DNA from: an uncultured Prevotellaceae bacterium
GTDB taxonomy: Bacteria; Bacteroidota; Bacteroidia; Bacteroidales; Muribaculaceae
Direction of reading: 5' to 3'
Assembly (NCBI GenBank): GCA_937898675.1
Contig: CALEJB010000002.1
Coordinates: 1-64,000, forward strand
Length of the DNA stretch: 64,000 bases
The notes below the pieces were generated by a model. The model was not told the DNA's origin. It did not search any database and was given only the letters and a program-made list of their open reading frames with translations. Below are positions 43,135 to 52,138 of this stretch, piece after piece (the first letter of the stretch is position 1; each line of letters opens with the position of its first letter). The position numbers were made by a program, and so were the translations under genes.

Positions 43135-44274
43135 TCATAACATTATTATGTTTTTGCGGTCTATTTCTTCAAGGATAACATCCACTTGCTCGGTGACATA
43201 CTTGACAAAGCTACCCTCAATCATGGCAGTGAAAGTACCACTAAAGAAATCCCAATTTTTGTATTTGTCCAGGTATTTCCAGCCATAGGGCCAGTGATCA
43301 ACAGAACCGCCATTAAAACAATCAAGTCGCATCTTAGGCAACTGGCTCATGTCGCAAACAGTGAAATCCGATATCCCCCAATAGAACTCCCATTCGCCTG
43401 CTCTATCAGTAAATAGAAATATTGCCATGCCTTTCCATTGCTCGCGGCGGAAATATATTCCTCGATCTTTGCCTGAGCCGAAAAGATTGTACTTCTCACA
43501 AGTAAGACCCTTTGTTTGAGCGTAATCTTGTAGTTTTGCCCAAACAAATGTGTCAAATACATATTCTCCGTAATCGGCTTGTACGAGCATAATTGCATCC
43601 ACTTCCTTGGGGTGTGTTGCCATCAGGCGAAACAGTTCTTGTTTATCGATAGATTCCATATCTTGATTGGTTAATTGTTTGATGTGATTGCGATATTGTA
43701 TCAATGTTTCTCTAATAAGCGGCAATGTAGCGCTTTTTTCAATGCAGTCATTGAGCCAAGATAAGATATTTTTGGCGTAAGATAGTCTTGTATAGTCCAC
43801 CATTCCCGCACTGTCTTCGGACGCGTCTTCACCATTCAACGTCAAGTATAAAACCAAATAGTTTCCTTGACCATACTTATTGAGTGCAAAATCATTGTAC
43901 CTTTTTAACTGCTCAGGCTGGTCGGCGGCATAGATTTTGTTCTCGATGATGATAGCATGGCCATTGGTGTCTTTAATGAAAATATCTATACGACCAAATT
44001 CAGTTGTAAGTTCGGTAAAAACGTCAGCTTTGCTTTCATCAAGAAAACCCTCTAATTTTAACTCTTTTAGGAATAATTCCAAGAATAACGAGCCTTGGCC
44101 GTGACTGCCCTTTGGATTCAGCATTTCTGCAAGTATGGCAGAATGGGTATTCTCATAATGGTTTACTCCACAGGCACCAAACATATTAAAACGCTCTCCG
44201 CGTTTTAAAGATTCATTGCACTTCAACTCTGCTTGTTGAAGAAGCAAATGTATTTGTTCAAAAAGTTCTTTCAT
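43135..44274 (-). CDS. PD-(D/E)XK nuclease superfamily protein
   Basis: 379 aa from ATG 44274, with AAAGG seven bases upstream; a TTG two codons earlier is less likely. The N-terminal THSAILAEMLNPKGSHGQGSLFLELFLKEL and the core GRIDIFI (D97)...IIENKIYA (E111, K113) followed by QPEQLKRY match the PF14281-type PD-(D/E)XK nuclease family, found in defence islands and as solitary genes. It may act in restriction or DNA repair; no partner motor is adjacent. AT-rich like the next gene, suggesting transfer. Confidence 0.85.
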   Translation of the reverse strand: MKELFEQIHLLLQQAELKCNESLKRGERFNMFGACGVNHYENTHSAILAEMLNPKGSHGQGSLFLELFLKELKLEGFLDESKADVFTELTTEFGRIDIFIKDTNGHAIIIENKIYAADQPEQLKRYNDFALNKYGQGNYLVLYLTLNGEDASEDSAGMVDYTRLSYAKNILSWLNDCIEKSATLPLIRETLIQYRNHIKQLTNQDMESIDKQELFRLMATHPKEVDAIMLVQADYGEYVFDTFVWAKLQDYAQTKGLTCEKYNLFGSGKDRGIYFRREQWKGMAIFLFTDRAGEWEFYWGISDFTVCDMSQLPKMRLDCFNGGSVDHWPYGWKYLDKYKNWDFFSGTFTAMIEGSFVKYVTEQVDVILEEIDRKNIIML

Positions 44275-44307
44275 TTTCAACCTTTATTTGTTTCAGACAA
44301 ATAGGGA

Positions 44308-44553
44308 TTATAATGCAGGCGAATGGTTACCTTTGCCATCGGGATGTCTCGTGCATCGGCATGTCACAAGGCTGTGTAATGACGTGAATTGCAGACCGCA
44401 GTAGCGGCATGTATAGCGGCTTTTTTCGCTGCCCTCATAAAGTTTGTGGAAACCTTTCATGGCTCCCGCCGGATGCTGCGCACAACGGGTGTTTGCCAAT
44501 GAATGTACACTCGGGAACGATAGCCCGCAGTACTCACAATAAAATTTTGCCAT
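44308..44553 (-). CDS. Small protein with two C2H2-like zinc knuckles
   Basis: 81 aa from ATG 44553 (MAKFYCEYCGLSF); the upstream extension (starting at 44580) lacks support. Two repeats of C-x-YCGL-x-F-x-S-x-HSL-x(4)-C-x(2)-HP-x-G: CEYCGLSFPSVHSLANTRCAQHP and CRYCGLQFTSLHSLVTCRCTRHP, separated by a GFHKLYEGSEKSRYT-type linker. Cys and His spacing suggests two zinc sites. Similar small proteins are common in Bacteroidales, and their function is unknown. It precedes the PD-(D/E)XK gene by 33 bp and may be co-transcribed. Confidence 0.75.
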   Translation of the reverse strand: MAKFYCEYCGLSFPSVHSLANTRCAQHPAGAMKGFHKLYEGSEKSRYTCRYCGLQFTSLHSLVTCRCTRHPDGKGNHSPAL

Positions 44554-44639
44554 AATGTTTTTGTTTTTTAAGTTATACAAAGTAAAAATTATTGTTCTTG
44601 ATGCAAATTTCGTTAAAGGTTATGTCACAATGTGGCAGA

Positions 44640-45135
44640 GGCTACGGATAATTTTGCCGCATGAGTTCCAGCACATGCCCGGTGTGTTTACACAAACAAA
44701 GGCGGGACTGCGGATGCCTCGCTTTGTCGGTTGATGGTCCTAGGAAAACCAGAGCACAAAAAGGGGTACATCATTGCAGCCCACGCCCTATAGCGCAGAA
44801 GCCGCATGCATCATCCTCTTGTGCTCAAATCGAAAATTTCCTAGGTTTTCAACTGACAAGAACGGAGCATGTCGCTAAAGTTTACCACGATGTCATGACC
44901 TGGTGCCTGAATATTGGCACCTAAGCATTTGCAAAATTAGGAAATCTCTTGTAAACAGACAATAACAGCCGCATGTTTTTTGATTATTATTTGAAAAGAG
45001 AAAACCGATAGTGTCCGCTAATGGTCTGAATTGTGTGATTTGCCTGTCTGCAATGGCGATAAACAGGCGTTGCGGATGTTTTTTGAAAGCGTAAGCCCCC
45101 CCTGAACGAAAAAGGGAACCCCTCGGGCGGCTCAA
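44640..45135. repeat. Possible conserved repeated intergenic element (non-coding)
   Basis: In this 664-bp gap (44554-45217) no gene can be supported. A plus-strand -7 box TAATTTTG (44649-44656) and a minus-strand TAATTTTG (44932-44939) face each other. A perfect GGTGCC/GGCACC stem lies at 44902-44921. Conceptual peptides (MPGVFTQTKAGLRMPRFVG on plus, and ...FKKHPQRLFIAIADRQITQF on minus) match phrases I recall from hypothetical ORFs scattered in Prevotella and related genomes, so this is likely a repeated non-coding sequence rather than genes. The recall is unverified. Confidence 0.4.
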
Positions 45136-45155
45136 AGACCATGTTTTGCTGCAAC

Positions 45156-45189
45156 TTTAGCCAGCCCACTCTATCGCGGACTGGCTAAA
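45156..45189 (-). terminator. Hairpin after the acyl-CoA synthetase gene
   Basis: TTTAGCCAG and CTGGCTAAA pair perfectly around an inner loop (45156-45189). No strong U-tract follows on the minus strand. Confidence 0.5.
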
Positions 45190-45217
45190 TATTGTTGGTT
45201 GATTACCTGCAATAAGA

Positions 45218-46888
45218 TTAAGTGTACAAGTATCGCTTGATGCTGCGCTTGGGCGTTTTCTCAAACTCCTCGGGGAAGATTTTGACCGAGGCCACTTGGC
45301 AAAAGTTGGGTATCTGCTGGTTGAGGGCCTTGCGGTTGGCGTCCATCTGCAGTTCGACCTCGCTGCTGGTGAGGCCTTTCTTGATGGCGAGCTCATAGTC
45401 GGGATGAATGAGCGCGACAATCTTGCCTCCTTGCTGCACGACGATGCACTCGGCCACATAGGGCATGGTGTTGAGTTTGTCCTCGATTTCCTCGGGGTAG
45501 ATGTTCTGCCCGCTGGGGCCCAGTATCATGTTCTTGCTGCGTCCGCGAATGGTGATGTTGCCCTCGCTGTCCATGACGCCGAGGTCGCCGGTGTGCAGCC
45601 AGCCGTCGGGCGTGAGCACTTGGCTGGTGGCATCGGGATTCTTGTAGTATCCCAGCATCACATTCATGCCCTTGACCATGATTTCGCCCACGGTTTTCTC
45701 GCTGTCGGGGCTGTCAATCTTGACCTCCATGTTGTCCACGGGGCGTCCGCTTGACGACTTCTTGAAGGTGGCGGCGGACGAGTACGCGATGAGGGGGCCG
45801 CACTCGGTCATGCCGTAGCCCACGGTGTAGGCAAAACCGATGACGCGCAGGAAGTTCTCGACATCCTCGCTGAGGGCCGCGCCGCCAATGACCAGTTCCA
45901 TCATGTTGCCGCCGAAGAGCTGTTCCATCTTCTTGCGTATGCCATTGAGCACCTTGCGGCGCAGGATGGGGGTCTTGAGCATAAACTTCACCTTGCGGCC
46001 GGCCAGCCTGGGGAAGATGGCCTGGCGCACCACTTTCTCGACAATGAGCGGGACAGTGATGATGAGGCTGGGCCGGATGTCGGCATAGGCGGCAAAGATA
46101 ATCTTGGGGCTGGGCACGCGGGTGAGGAAGAAGACATGGGTGCCCGAGATGAACTCAAACAAGAAGGAGAACATCAGGCCAAACGCATGCGCCAGCGGCA
46201 GCATGCACACATGGTTGTCGCTCGACGAGATGGGCATGTTGTCCTGGGCAAATCGCATGTTAGACCATAATGAGCGGTAAGGAATCATGACTCCCTTGGA
46301 GAAACCTGTGGTACCCGAGGTGTAGCTGATGTATGCCAGGTCGTCGGGGTTGTCGTGCCGGTACTTAATGCTTTCAGAATTGAACGCTTTGGGAAATTTC
46401 TTGCCCATGAGCAGGTTAAGGTTGTCGTAGGCCTTGTCCAGCGCCGCGGTGCCCGAGACGAGCACCTTGAATGTGTTGACCGAGATGATGCCCTTCAAGT
46501 TGGGCATCTTGCTCTCGTCAAGGTTCTCCCACACGTTATCTCCCACAAAGAGCAATACCGAGTCAGAGTGGTTGACGATGTTGTGGATGTTGTCGGGCTT
46601 GAAGTCGTTGAGGATGGGAACCGACACGGCGCCATAGGTGAGCGTTGCCAGAAAGATTACGCCCCAGTAGCTGCTGTTCTTGCCGCACAGGGCAATCTTG
46701 TCGCCCCGTTTGATGCCGATGTGCTCAAAGATGACATGCAACTCGGCCATCCTGCGCGCCACGTCGCTGTATTTCAAAGTCTCGCCCTTGTAGTCGGTGA
46801 GAGCGTCGCAGTTCCAGTTCTTGCGGATGCTGTCCTCAACAAACTGGATAAAGCTTTTTTCGTCAGAGAGTCTATTGTCTTTAGCCAT
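45218..46888 (-). CDS. AMP-binding acyl-CoA synthetase/ligase
   Basis: 556 aa, member of the ANL superfamily. The P-loop-like A3 motif YTSGTTGFSKG is at about 193-203, YGMTECGP around 375-382 (A5), and TGDLGVMDSEGNITIRGRSKNMI (A7-A8) in the hinge before the C-terminal domain. The conserved C-terminal Lys lies in the final helix (KTPKRSIKRY). It activates a carboxylate, probably a medium- or long-chain fatty acid, as acyl-AMP then acyl-CoA; the substrate is not fixed by the sequence. Monocistronic, with a -7 box at 46917-46924. Confidence 0.9.
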   Translation of the reverse strand: MAKDNRLSDEKSFIQFVEDSIRKNWNCDALTDYKGETLKYSDVARRMAELHVIFEHIGIKRGDKIALCGKNSSYWGVIFLATLTYGAVSVPILNDFKPDNIHNIVNHSDSVLLFVGDNVWENLDESKMPNLKGIISVNTFKVLVSGTAALDKAYDNLNLLMGKKFPKAFNSESIKYRHDNPDDLAYISYTSGTTGFSKGVMIPYRSLWSNMRFAQDNMPISSSDNHVCMLPLAHAFGLMFSFLFEFISGTHVFFLTRVPSPKIIFAAYADIRPSLIITVPLIVEKVVRQAIFPRLAGRKVKFMLKTPILRRKVLNGIRKKMEQLFGGNMMELVIGGAALSEDVENFLRVIGFAYTVGYGMTECGPLIAYSSAATFKKSSSGRPVDNMEVKIDSPDSEKTVGEIMVKGMNVMLGYYKNPDATSQVLTPDGWLHTGDLGVMDSEGNITIRGRSKNMILGPSGQNIYPEEIEDKLNTMPYVAECIVVQQGGKIVALIHPDYELAIKKGLTSSEVELQMDANRKALNQQIPNFCQVASVKIFPEEFEKTPKRSIKRYLYT

Positions 46889-47207
46889 TATGCTCGATAA
46901 ATTCCGATTCGGGTGGCAAAATTACTCAAATTATTTGAAAAACAAGTCCCAAACGGCCAAAAGTTATTAATAGTGTTCTTGTGCGCGCGGGCGCGCGCCA
47001 AGCGACCGAGTTGGCGGGAGGATTTGCAAGCCTGCCGTCAGGGACCGAAAGGTTAAAAAATGGTAACGGGGCAAAAAAAACGCTGATAGTTTGCACAAGT
47101 GCGCAACTTGCCCTAACTTTGCATAAAAATTGAATATAAATCAGTTTTTTGTAGCTCAGTTTTTGCTGGAAATTTAGAGTTTAACTTTATCTAAAATATT
47201 TATTTTC
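46889..47207. promoter_or_regulatory. Divergent region between acyl-CoA synthetase and tryptophanase genes
   Basis: This 319-bp region holds no gene. Minus strand: -7 box TAATTTTG at 46917-46924 for the synthetase gene. Middle: a GC-rich patch (46981-47050) with the stem CGCCAA/TTGGCG (46996-47016) and a GCGCGC-rich palindrome, in sharp contrast to its AT-rich flanks. Plus strand: TTTG (47090-47093), 20 bp, TAACTTTG (47114-47121), an ideal -33/-7 promoter for tnaA, giving a leader of about 80 nt. Confidence 0.7.
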
Positions 47208-48584
47208 ATGGAATTACCATTTGCCGAATCTTGGAAAATCAAGATGGTTGAACCCATCAAGAAGAGCACTCGCGCCGAGCGCGAGCAGTGGCTTCAGGAA
47301 GCCCACAACAATGTATTCATGCTCAAGGCCGATCAGGTTTACATCGACTGCCTGACCGACAGCGGCACTGGTGCTATGAGTGATCGCCAGTGGGCCGAGA
47401 TGATGCTGGGTGACGAGAGTTATGCCGGCGCCACTTCGTTCTACAAGTTCCAGGCTGTTGTTCAACGCATCTTTGGTTTCAAGTATGTCATCCCCACCCA
47501 CCAGGGCCGTGCCGCCGAGAATGTGCTGTTCTCCTATCTGGTGAAGGAGGGTAATGTCATCCCCGGCAATGCCCATTTCGATACCACCAAGGGCCACATC
47601 GAGAGCCGCCATGCCAAGGCCATCGACGTCACCATCGAGGAGGCTCACGACACCCAGCTCGAACTTCCGTTCAAGGGCAATGTGTCGCTGGAGAAGTTGG
47701 AGAAGGTGCTCAAGGAGAACCCCGGCAACGTGCCCTTCATGGTACTGACCGTGACCAACAACACCGTGGGCGGACAGCCCGTGTCGATGCAGAACATCAA
47801 GGAGACCTGCGAACTGTGCCACAAGTACAATGTGCCCGTGGTGATGGACAGTGCCCGCTTTGCCGAGAACAGCTACTTCATCAAGACCCGCGAGGAAGGC
47901 TATGCCGACAAGACCATCAAGGAGATTGCCCGCGAGATGTACAGCTATGTTGACTGCATGACCATGTCGGCCAAGAAGGACGGCATCGTGAACATGGGCG
48001 GTTTCATCGCCACTAACAACGAGGAGTGGTATGAGGGCGCCAAGCTGTTCTGCATCCCCTTCGAGGGCTTTATCACCTATGGCGGCATGAACGGCCGCGA
48101 CCTGAACGCCCTGGCTGTCGGCCTGGACGAGAACACCGAGTTTGACATGCTCGAGACCCGCATCCGCCAAGTGCAGTACCTCGCCGCCAAGCTCGACGAG
48201 TACGGCATCCCCTATCAGCGTCCCGTGGGCGGCCATGCCCTGTTCATCGACGCCGACAAGGTGCTGTGCAATGTGCCCAAGGAGGAATTTCCCGCCCAGA
48301 CGCTCACCTGTGAGCTCTACCTCGAGGCAGGCATCCGCGGTTGTGAGATTGGCTACATCCTGGCCGACCGTGACCCCGTGACCCGCGAGAACCGCTTTGG
48401 CGGCCTCGACCTGCTGCGCCTGTGCATCGCCCGCCGCGTCTATACCAACAACCACATGGATGTTATTGCCGCCGCGCTCAAGAACGTCTATGACCGTCGC
48501 GGTGAAATCACCCGTGGCGTCGCCATCGAGTGGGAAGCACCCCTGATGCGCCACTTCACCGTCAAGCTCAAGAGACTGGGATAA
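47208..48584 (+). CDS. tnaA: Tryptophanase
   Basis: 458 aa. It cleaves tryptophan to indole, pyruvate and ammonia (PLP). The start MELPFAESWKIKMVEPIK and the PLP site TMSAKKDGIVNMGG with K257 (second Lys) are characteristic of the tryptophanase/tyrosine phenol-lyase family. Near the C-terminus PLMRHFTVKLK carries the His typical of tryptophanase, where tyrosine phenol-lyase has Phe (RFFTARF). Monocistronic, with a strong promoter upstream and a terminator downstream. No tnaC-like leader peptide or tnaB transporter is seen. It implies indole production. Confidence 0.96.
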   Translation: MELPFAESWKIKMVEPIKKSTRAEREQWLQEAHNNVFMLKADQVYIDCLTDSGTGAMSDRQWAEMMLGDESYAGATSFYKFQAVVQRIFGFKYVIPTHQGRAAENVLFSYLVKEGNVIPGNAHFDTTKGHIESRHAKAIDVTIEEAHDTQLELPFKGNVSLEKLEKVLKENPGNVPFMVLTVTNNTVGGQPVSMQNIKETCELCHKYNVPVVMDSARFAENSYFIKTREEGYADKTIKEIAREMYSYVDCMTMSAKKDGIVNMGGFIATNNEEWYEGAKLFCIPFEGFITYGGMNGRDLNALAVGLDENTEFDMLETRIRQVQYLAAKLDEYGIPYQRPVGGHALFIDADKVLCNVPKEEFPAQTLTCELYLEAGIRGCEIGYILADRDPVTRENRFGGLDLLRLCIARRVYTNNHMDVIAAALKNVYDRRGEITRGVAIEWEAPLMRHFTVKLKRLG

Positions 48585-48606
48585 TATTAACCGTCATAAT
48601 ACCATG

Positions 48607-48642
48607 AAGTGAGGGCTGGAACATTCTGCCCTCACTTTTTCT
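48607..48642 (+). terminator. Intrinsic terminator of tnaA
   Basis: AGTGAGGGC pairs with GCCCTCACT and is followed by TTTTCTTG. Confidence 0.9.
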
Positions 48643-48681
48643 TGTACTGAGGGGGAATCCTCAGACGGTTCAGTTACAAAG

Positions 48682-48723
48682 AGAGGGGGTGTGCCATAAA
48701 TTGAGTTACGGCTCACCCCCTCT
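48682..48723 (-). terminator. Terminator of the pheT-yebC operon
   Basis: On the minus strand AGAGGGGGTGAGCC pairs with GGCACACCCCCTCT and is followed by CTTTGTAAC. It lies about 32 bp past the YebC stop. Confidence 0.7.
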
Positions 48724-48755
48724 CCACCTGGTCGAGTGGTATTTCTTGAACTGAA

Positions 48756-49493
48756 TTACTCGTCGTCGTCGCCACCCTCGGCCTCGGCCATGGTGGTGAA
48801 AACGTTCTGCACGTCGTCGTCCTCCTCGAGCACCTCGATGAGGGCCTCTACCTCGGCACGCTGTTCGTCGGTGAGTTCCTTGTAGTCGGCGGGCTCATAG
48901 ACAAACTCACTGCTCTTGATTTCAAATCCGTTGGTCTCGAGGTACTTCATGATGTCGCCGTTGGACTCAAATGCGCCCGACACGAGGATTTCTTCCTCGT
49001 CCTGTGCAAACTCCTCGGCGCCGCAGTCGATGAGTTCAAGCTCGAGCTCATCGGGGTCAACGTCGGCCTTGGGTGCGACATGGAAGTAGCACTTGTGGCT
49101 GAACATGAACGCCACGCTGCCCGAGTTGCCCAGCGAGCCGCCCTTCTTGTTAAAGTAGTTGCGCAGGTTGGCCACGGTGCGGGTGGTGTTGTCGGTGGCC
49201 GTCTCCACCAGCACGGCAATGCCGTTGGGGGCATATCCCTCGTAGATAACCTCCTTGTAGTCGCCGGCATCCTTCTCGCTGGCCTTCTTGATAGCGCGCT
49301 CAATGTTCTCCTTGGGCATGTTGGCTGCCTTGGCGTTGGCAATCAGTGCGCGCAGGCGCGAGTTGCCCTCGGGGTCGGGACCGCTGGCCTTGACGGCGAT
49401 GGTGATTTCCTTGCCAATCCTGGTAAACGTGCGGGACATGCTGCCCCAGCGCTTCATCTTTCTTGCTTTGCGGTATTCAAAAGCTCTTCCCAT
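48756..49493 (-). CDS. YebC/PmpR-family protein
   Basis: 245 aa, the family length. The N-terminal MGRAFEYRKARKMKRWGSMSRTFTRIGKEITIAVKASG and FNKKGGSLGNSGSVAFMF are highly typical of YebC/TACO1 proteins, as is the EEVIYEGYAPNG loop. Members act as DNA-binding regulators and, as shown recently in some bacteria, help ribosomes translate difficult proline-rich stretches. The acidic C-terminus (EEDDDVQNVFTTMAEAEGGDDDE) is usual in the phylum. It follows pheT by 35 bp and likely shares its promoter. Confidence 0.95.
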   Translation of the reverse strand: MGRAFEYRKARKMKRWGSMSRTFTRIGKEITIAVKASGPDPEGNSRLRALIANAKAANMPKENIERAIKKASEKDAGDYKEVIYEGYAPNGIAVLVETATDNTTRTVANLRNYFNKKGGSLGNSGSVAFMFSHKCYFHVAPKADVDPDELELELIDCGAEEFAQDEEEILVSGAFESNGDIMKYLETNGFEIKSSEFVYEPADYKELTDEQRAEVEALIEVLEEDDDVQNVFTTMAEAEGGDDDE

Positions 49494-49528
49494 TGTTTCT
49501 GGTTTTTATGATGTTGTTATAATGTGTT

Positions 49529-51994
49529 TTATCTCAGTTTTGCGCCCAGTTGGGTCTCAAGGTTCTTGATGATTTTGCTCATGATGGCGTCAATCTGCTT
49601 GTCGTTGAGCGTCTTCTCATTGTCTTGCAGAATCATGCTGATGGCATAGGACTTCTTGCCGGCTTCGAGTTTGTTGCTCTCATAGACGTCAAACAGCGTC
49701 ATCGACTTCAAGAGTTTCTTCTCGGTGCTCTCGACCACGCGGCGAATGTCGGCATAGGTGACCGTCTTGTCCACCAGCAGCGCCAGGTCGCGGCGCAGGG
49801 GCAGCGTCTTGGGCAGGTCGCTGTACTTGATGTCCTTGCGCGCAGCAAGTTTGCAAGCCAGATTCCAGTTGATTTGCGCATAATAGACGGGCTGGTCAAT
49901 GTCAAACTTCTTGGCGAGTCCTTCGTCAACAACGCCCATCACGGCAATGACTTTGCCGCCTCGGTTGCTGTAAGTCAGCGCGGGGTTCAACGTCTCGTCC
50001 TCGGTCTGCTCAATCACGAGGTCGCGCAGGTTGAGGCCCATGTTCTGGAGCACGTTCTCGAGGTCGGCCTTCAGGTCATAGACGGTGAGCGCCCTCACCT
50101 TGTCGGCCCACGACTCGTCGTGGTTGTTGCCGGTGAGCCACATGCCCATCTGGGTGTGCTCGGCATAGGGGGCAAGCGCTTTCTCCTCTTGGCTCACGCT
50201 GGCGTCATAGCGATAGACATCGCCAAACTCATAGAGGCGCAGGTTGGGATTCTTGTGGTTGATGTTGCGGGCAATGCTCTCGAGGCCTCCAAACATCAGC
50301 GTCTGGCGCATCACGTTCAAGTCGCTGCTCAACGGATTCATGATGCGCACGCAGTGCTCGGCGGGATAGGTCTTGAGGTCATCGTAATAGGCGCCCACGG
50401 TGAGCGAGTTGTTCATCATCTCGTGGTAGCCAGTGCTCGACAATTGGTTGCTGATGGTTTCGCGCAGGTCGTCGGCAAAGTCCACCTCGGTCTTGTTGGA
50501 CAGACTGCTGTGCACCTCGTCGGTGAACTCGATGTTGTTGTAGCCATAGACGCGGAGCACGTCCTCAACCACGTCGCAGGGACGTTGCACGTCCACGCGG
50601 TAGGTGGGGACGATGAGGTTGATTTTCTCGTCGTCCTCGGCGGTGATTTCCATCTCCAGGCTCTTGACGATGTCGCGGATTTCCTCGTGGGGAATGTCCT
50701 TGCCGATGAGGCGCGTCACATAGTCGTAGTGCAGTTCCACGGGGAATCCGGGGAAGTCGTGCGCTTTCACATCCACGATTTCGCCGCAAATTTCGCCGCC
50801 AGCCAGTTCCTTGACGAGCATGGCGGCGAGTTTGAGGTTATAAATCACCTCGTTGGGGTCGATGCCGCGCTCGAAGCGGAACGACGCATCGGTGTTGAGG
50901 CCAAAGCGGCGCGCCGTCTTGCGAATCCAGGTGGGGTGGAAATAGGCCGACTCCAAGAAGATGTCGGTGGTTTCCATCTTCACGCCCGAGTCCAGACCGC
51001 CAAACACGCCGCCGATACACATCGGCTCCTCGGCGTTGCAAATCATCAGGTCGCGGTCGGTGAGCGTGCGCTCCACGCCGTCGAGGGTGATGAACTTGTG
51101 CCCTGCCTCCACGGTCTTGACCACCACGCGACCGCCCTTCACCTTGTTCAGGTCAAAGCAGTGCATCGGCTGGCCCGTGCCCAGCAGTATGTAGTTGGTG
51201 ATATCGACGATGTTGTTGATGGGACGCTGGCCCGCTGCGGTGAGCAGGTCCTTGAGCCACTTGGGACTCTCCTGCACCTTCACGCCGCGCACGGTCAGAC
51301 CGGCATAGCGCGGGCAGGCCTCGGCGTTCTCGACGGTGACCGTGATGGCACCGTCGGGGCGGTCGATGGCAAACGCGTCAACGCTGGGGCGGTGCAGATT
51401 GCCGTCCTTGCCGTGGCGCTTGAGCCATGCCTGCAGGTCGCGGGCCACGCCATAGTGCGAAGCGCCGTCGATGCGGTTGGGGGTGAGGTCCACCTCAATG
51501 AGGTAATCGTCCTCGATGCCGTAGTATTGTGCGGCAGGGGTGCCCGTCACAGCGTCGTCGGGCAGCACGATGATGCCGTCGTGGCTCGTGCCGACGCCAA
51601 TCTCGTCCTCGGCGCAAATCATGCCCAGCGATTCCTCGCCGCGCATCTTGGAGCGCTTGATGGTAAACTCCTTGTCGCCGTCATAGAGCTTGGTGCCCAG
51701 GGTAGCGACAATCACCTTTTGTCCGGCGGCCACATTGGGTGCGCCGCACACGATTTGGACGGGGCCGTTGCCATCGCCCAGGTCAACGGTGGTGATGTGC
51801 AGGTGGTCGCTGTTGGGATGGTCGATGCAGGTCAGCACATGACCCACGACCAGTCCGCGCAGGCCGCCCTTGATGCTTTCTACTTGTTCCACAGCGCCGA
51901 CTTCCAGACCCAGCGAGGTCAAAGCCTCGGCCACATGGTCGGGCGTCATGTCGGTGTCAATATAGCGTTTGAGCCACTTATAGGAAATATTCAT
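49529..51994 (-). CDS. pheT: Phenylalanyl-tRNA synthetase beta subunit
   Basis: 821 aa, standard for bacterial PheT. Domains in order: N-terminal tRNA-binding (EMAP-like) domain around 40-150 (RGLVVGHVLTCIDHPNSDHLHITTVDLG), B3/B4 editing domain (about 210-390, PRYAGLTVRGVKVQESP), B5 domain (about 400-475), the catalytic-like core, and the C-terminal anticodon-binding B8 domain (LPLRRDLALLVDKTVTYADIRRVVE). It forms the alpha2-beta2 enzyme with PheS, which is not in this window and so is encoded elsewhere. Its -7 box is at 52029-52036. Confidence 0.97.
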   Translation of the reverse strand: MNISYKWLKRYIDTDMTPDHVAEALTSLGLEVGAVEQVESIKGGLRGLVVGHVLTCIDHPNSDHLHITTVDLGDGNGPVQIVCGAPNVAAGQKVIVATLGTKLYDGDKEFTIKRSKMRGEESLGMICAEDEIGVGTSHDGIIVLPDDAVTGTPAAQYYGIEDDYLIEVDLTPNRIDGASHYGVARDLQAWLKRHGKDGNLHRPSVDAFAIDRPDGAITVTVENAEACPRYAGLTVRGVKVQESPKWLKDLLTAAGQRPINNIVDITNYILLGTGQPMHCFDLNKVKGGRVVVKTVEAGHKFITLDGVERTLTDRDLMICNAEEPMCIGGVFGGLDSGVKMETTDIFLESAYFHPTWIRKTARRFGLNTDASFRFERGIDPNEVIYNLKLAAMLVKELAGGEICGEIVDVKAHDFPGFPVELHYDYVTRLIGKDIPHEEIRDIVKSLEMEITAEDDEKINLIVPTYRVDVQRPCDVVEDVLRVYGYNNIEFTDEVHSSLSNKTEVDFADDLRETISNQLSSTGYHEMMNNSLTVGAYYDDLKTYPAEHCVRIMNPLSSDLNVMRQTLMFGGLESIARNINHKNPNLRLYEFGDVYRYDASVSQEEKALAPYAEHTQMGMWLTGNNHDESWADKVRALTVYDLKADLENVLQNMGLNLRDLVIEQTEDETLNPALTYSNRGGKVIAVMGVVDEGLAKKFDIDQPVYYAQINWNLACKLAARKDIKYSDLPKTLPLRRDLALLVDKTVTYADIRRVVESTEKKLLKSMTLFDVYESNKLEAGKKSYAISMILQDNEKTLNDKQIDAIMSKIIKNLETQLGAKLR

Positions 51995-52028
51995 AATCTT
52001 GATGAAATGATAATCGCTTAAAAACGTG

Positions 52029-52036
52029 CAAAGTTA
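52029..52036 (-). promoter_or_regulatory. -7 box of pheT-yebC
   Basis: Minus-strand TAACTTTG, a full TAnnTTTG match, about 35 nt before the pheT ATG. Confidence 0.6.
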
Positions 52037-52138
52037 CAAAAAATCTCTCTAATGGCAACACCTTGAGTCCTAACTTTCGATTTTCAGATAAGAAAAGGAG
52101 CGTCTAAGCCATATTATCCGTTATCAATAATCATTTAA

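Noticed and set aside
44661..44924. A possible 87-residue gene directly after a -7 box
   Set aside because: It has no recognisable fold or Shine-Dalgarno and lies in the element that looks like a repeated non-coding sequence; another frame there gives the recurring peptide MPGVFTQTKAGLRMPRFVG.
44893..45135. A possible 80-residue minus-strand gene
   Set aside because: Low-complexity peptide of the kind recalled as spurious repeats across Prevotella-like genomes; no start context.
47214..48554. A 446-codon open frame on the minus strand
   Set aside because: Antisense to tryptophanase; the real gene has the PLP motif, promoter and terminator.
49550..52021. An 823-codon open frame on the plus strand
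   Set aside because: It is antisense to pheT and consists of Val/Ala/His/Gly-rich sequence with no domain.
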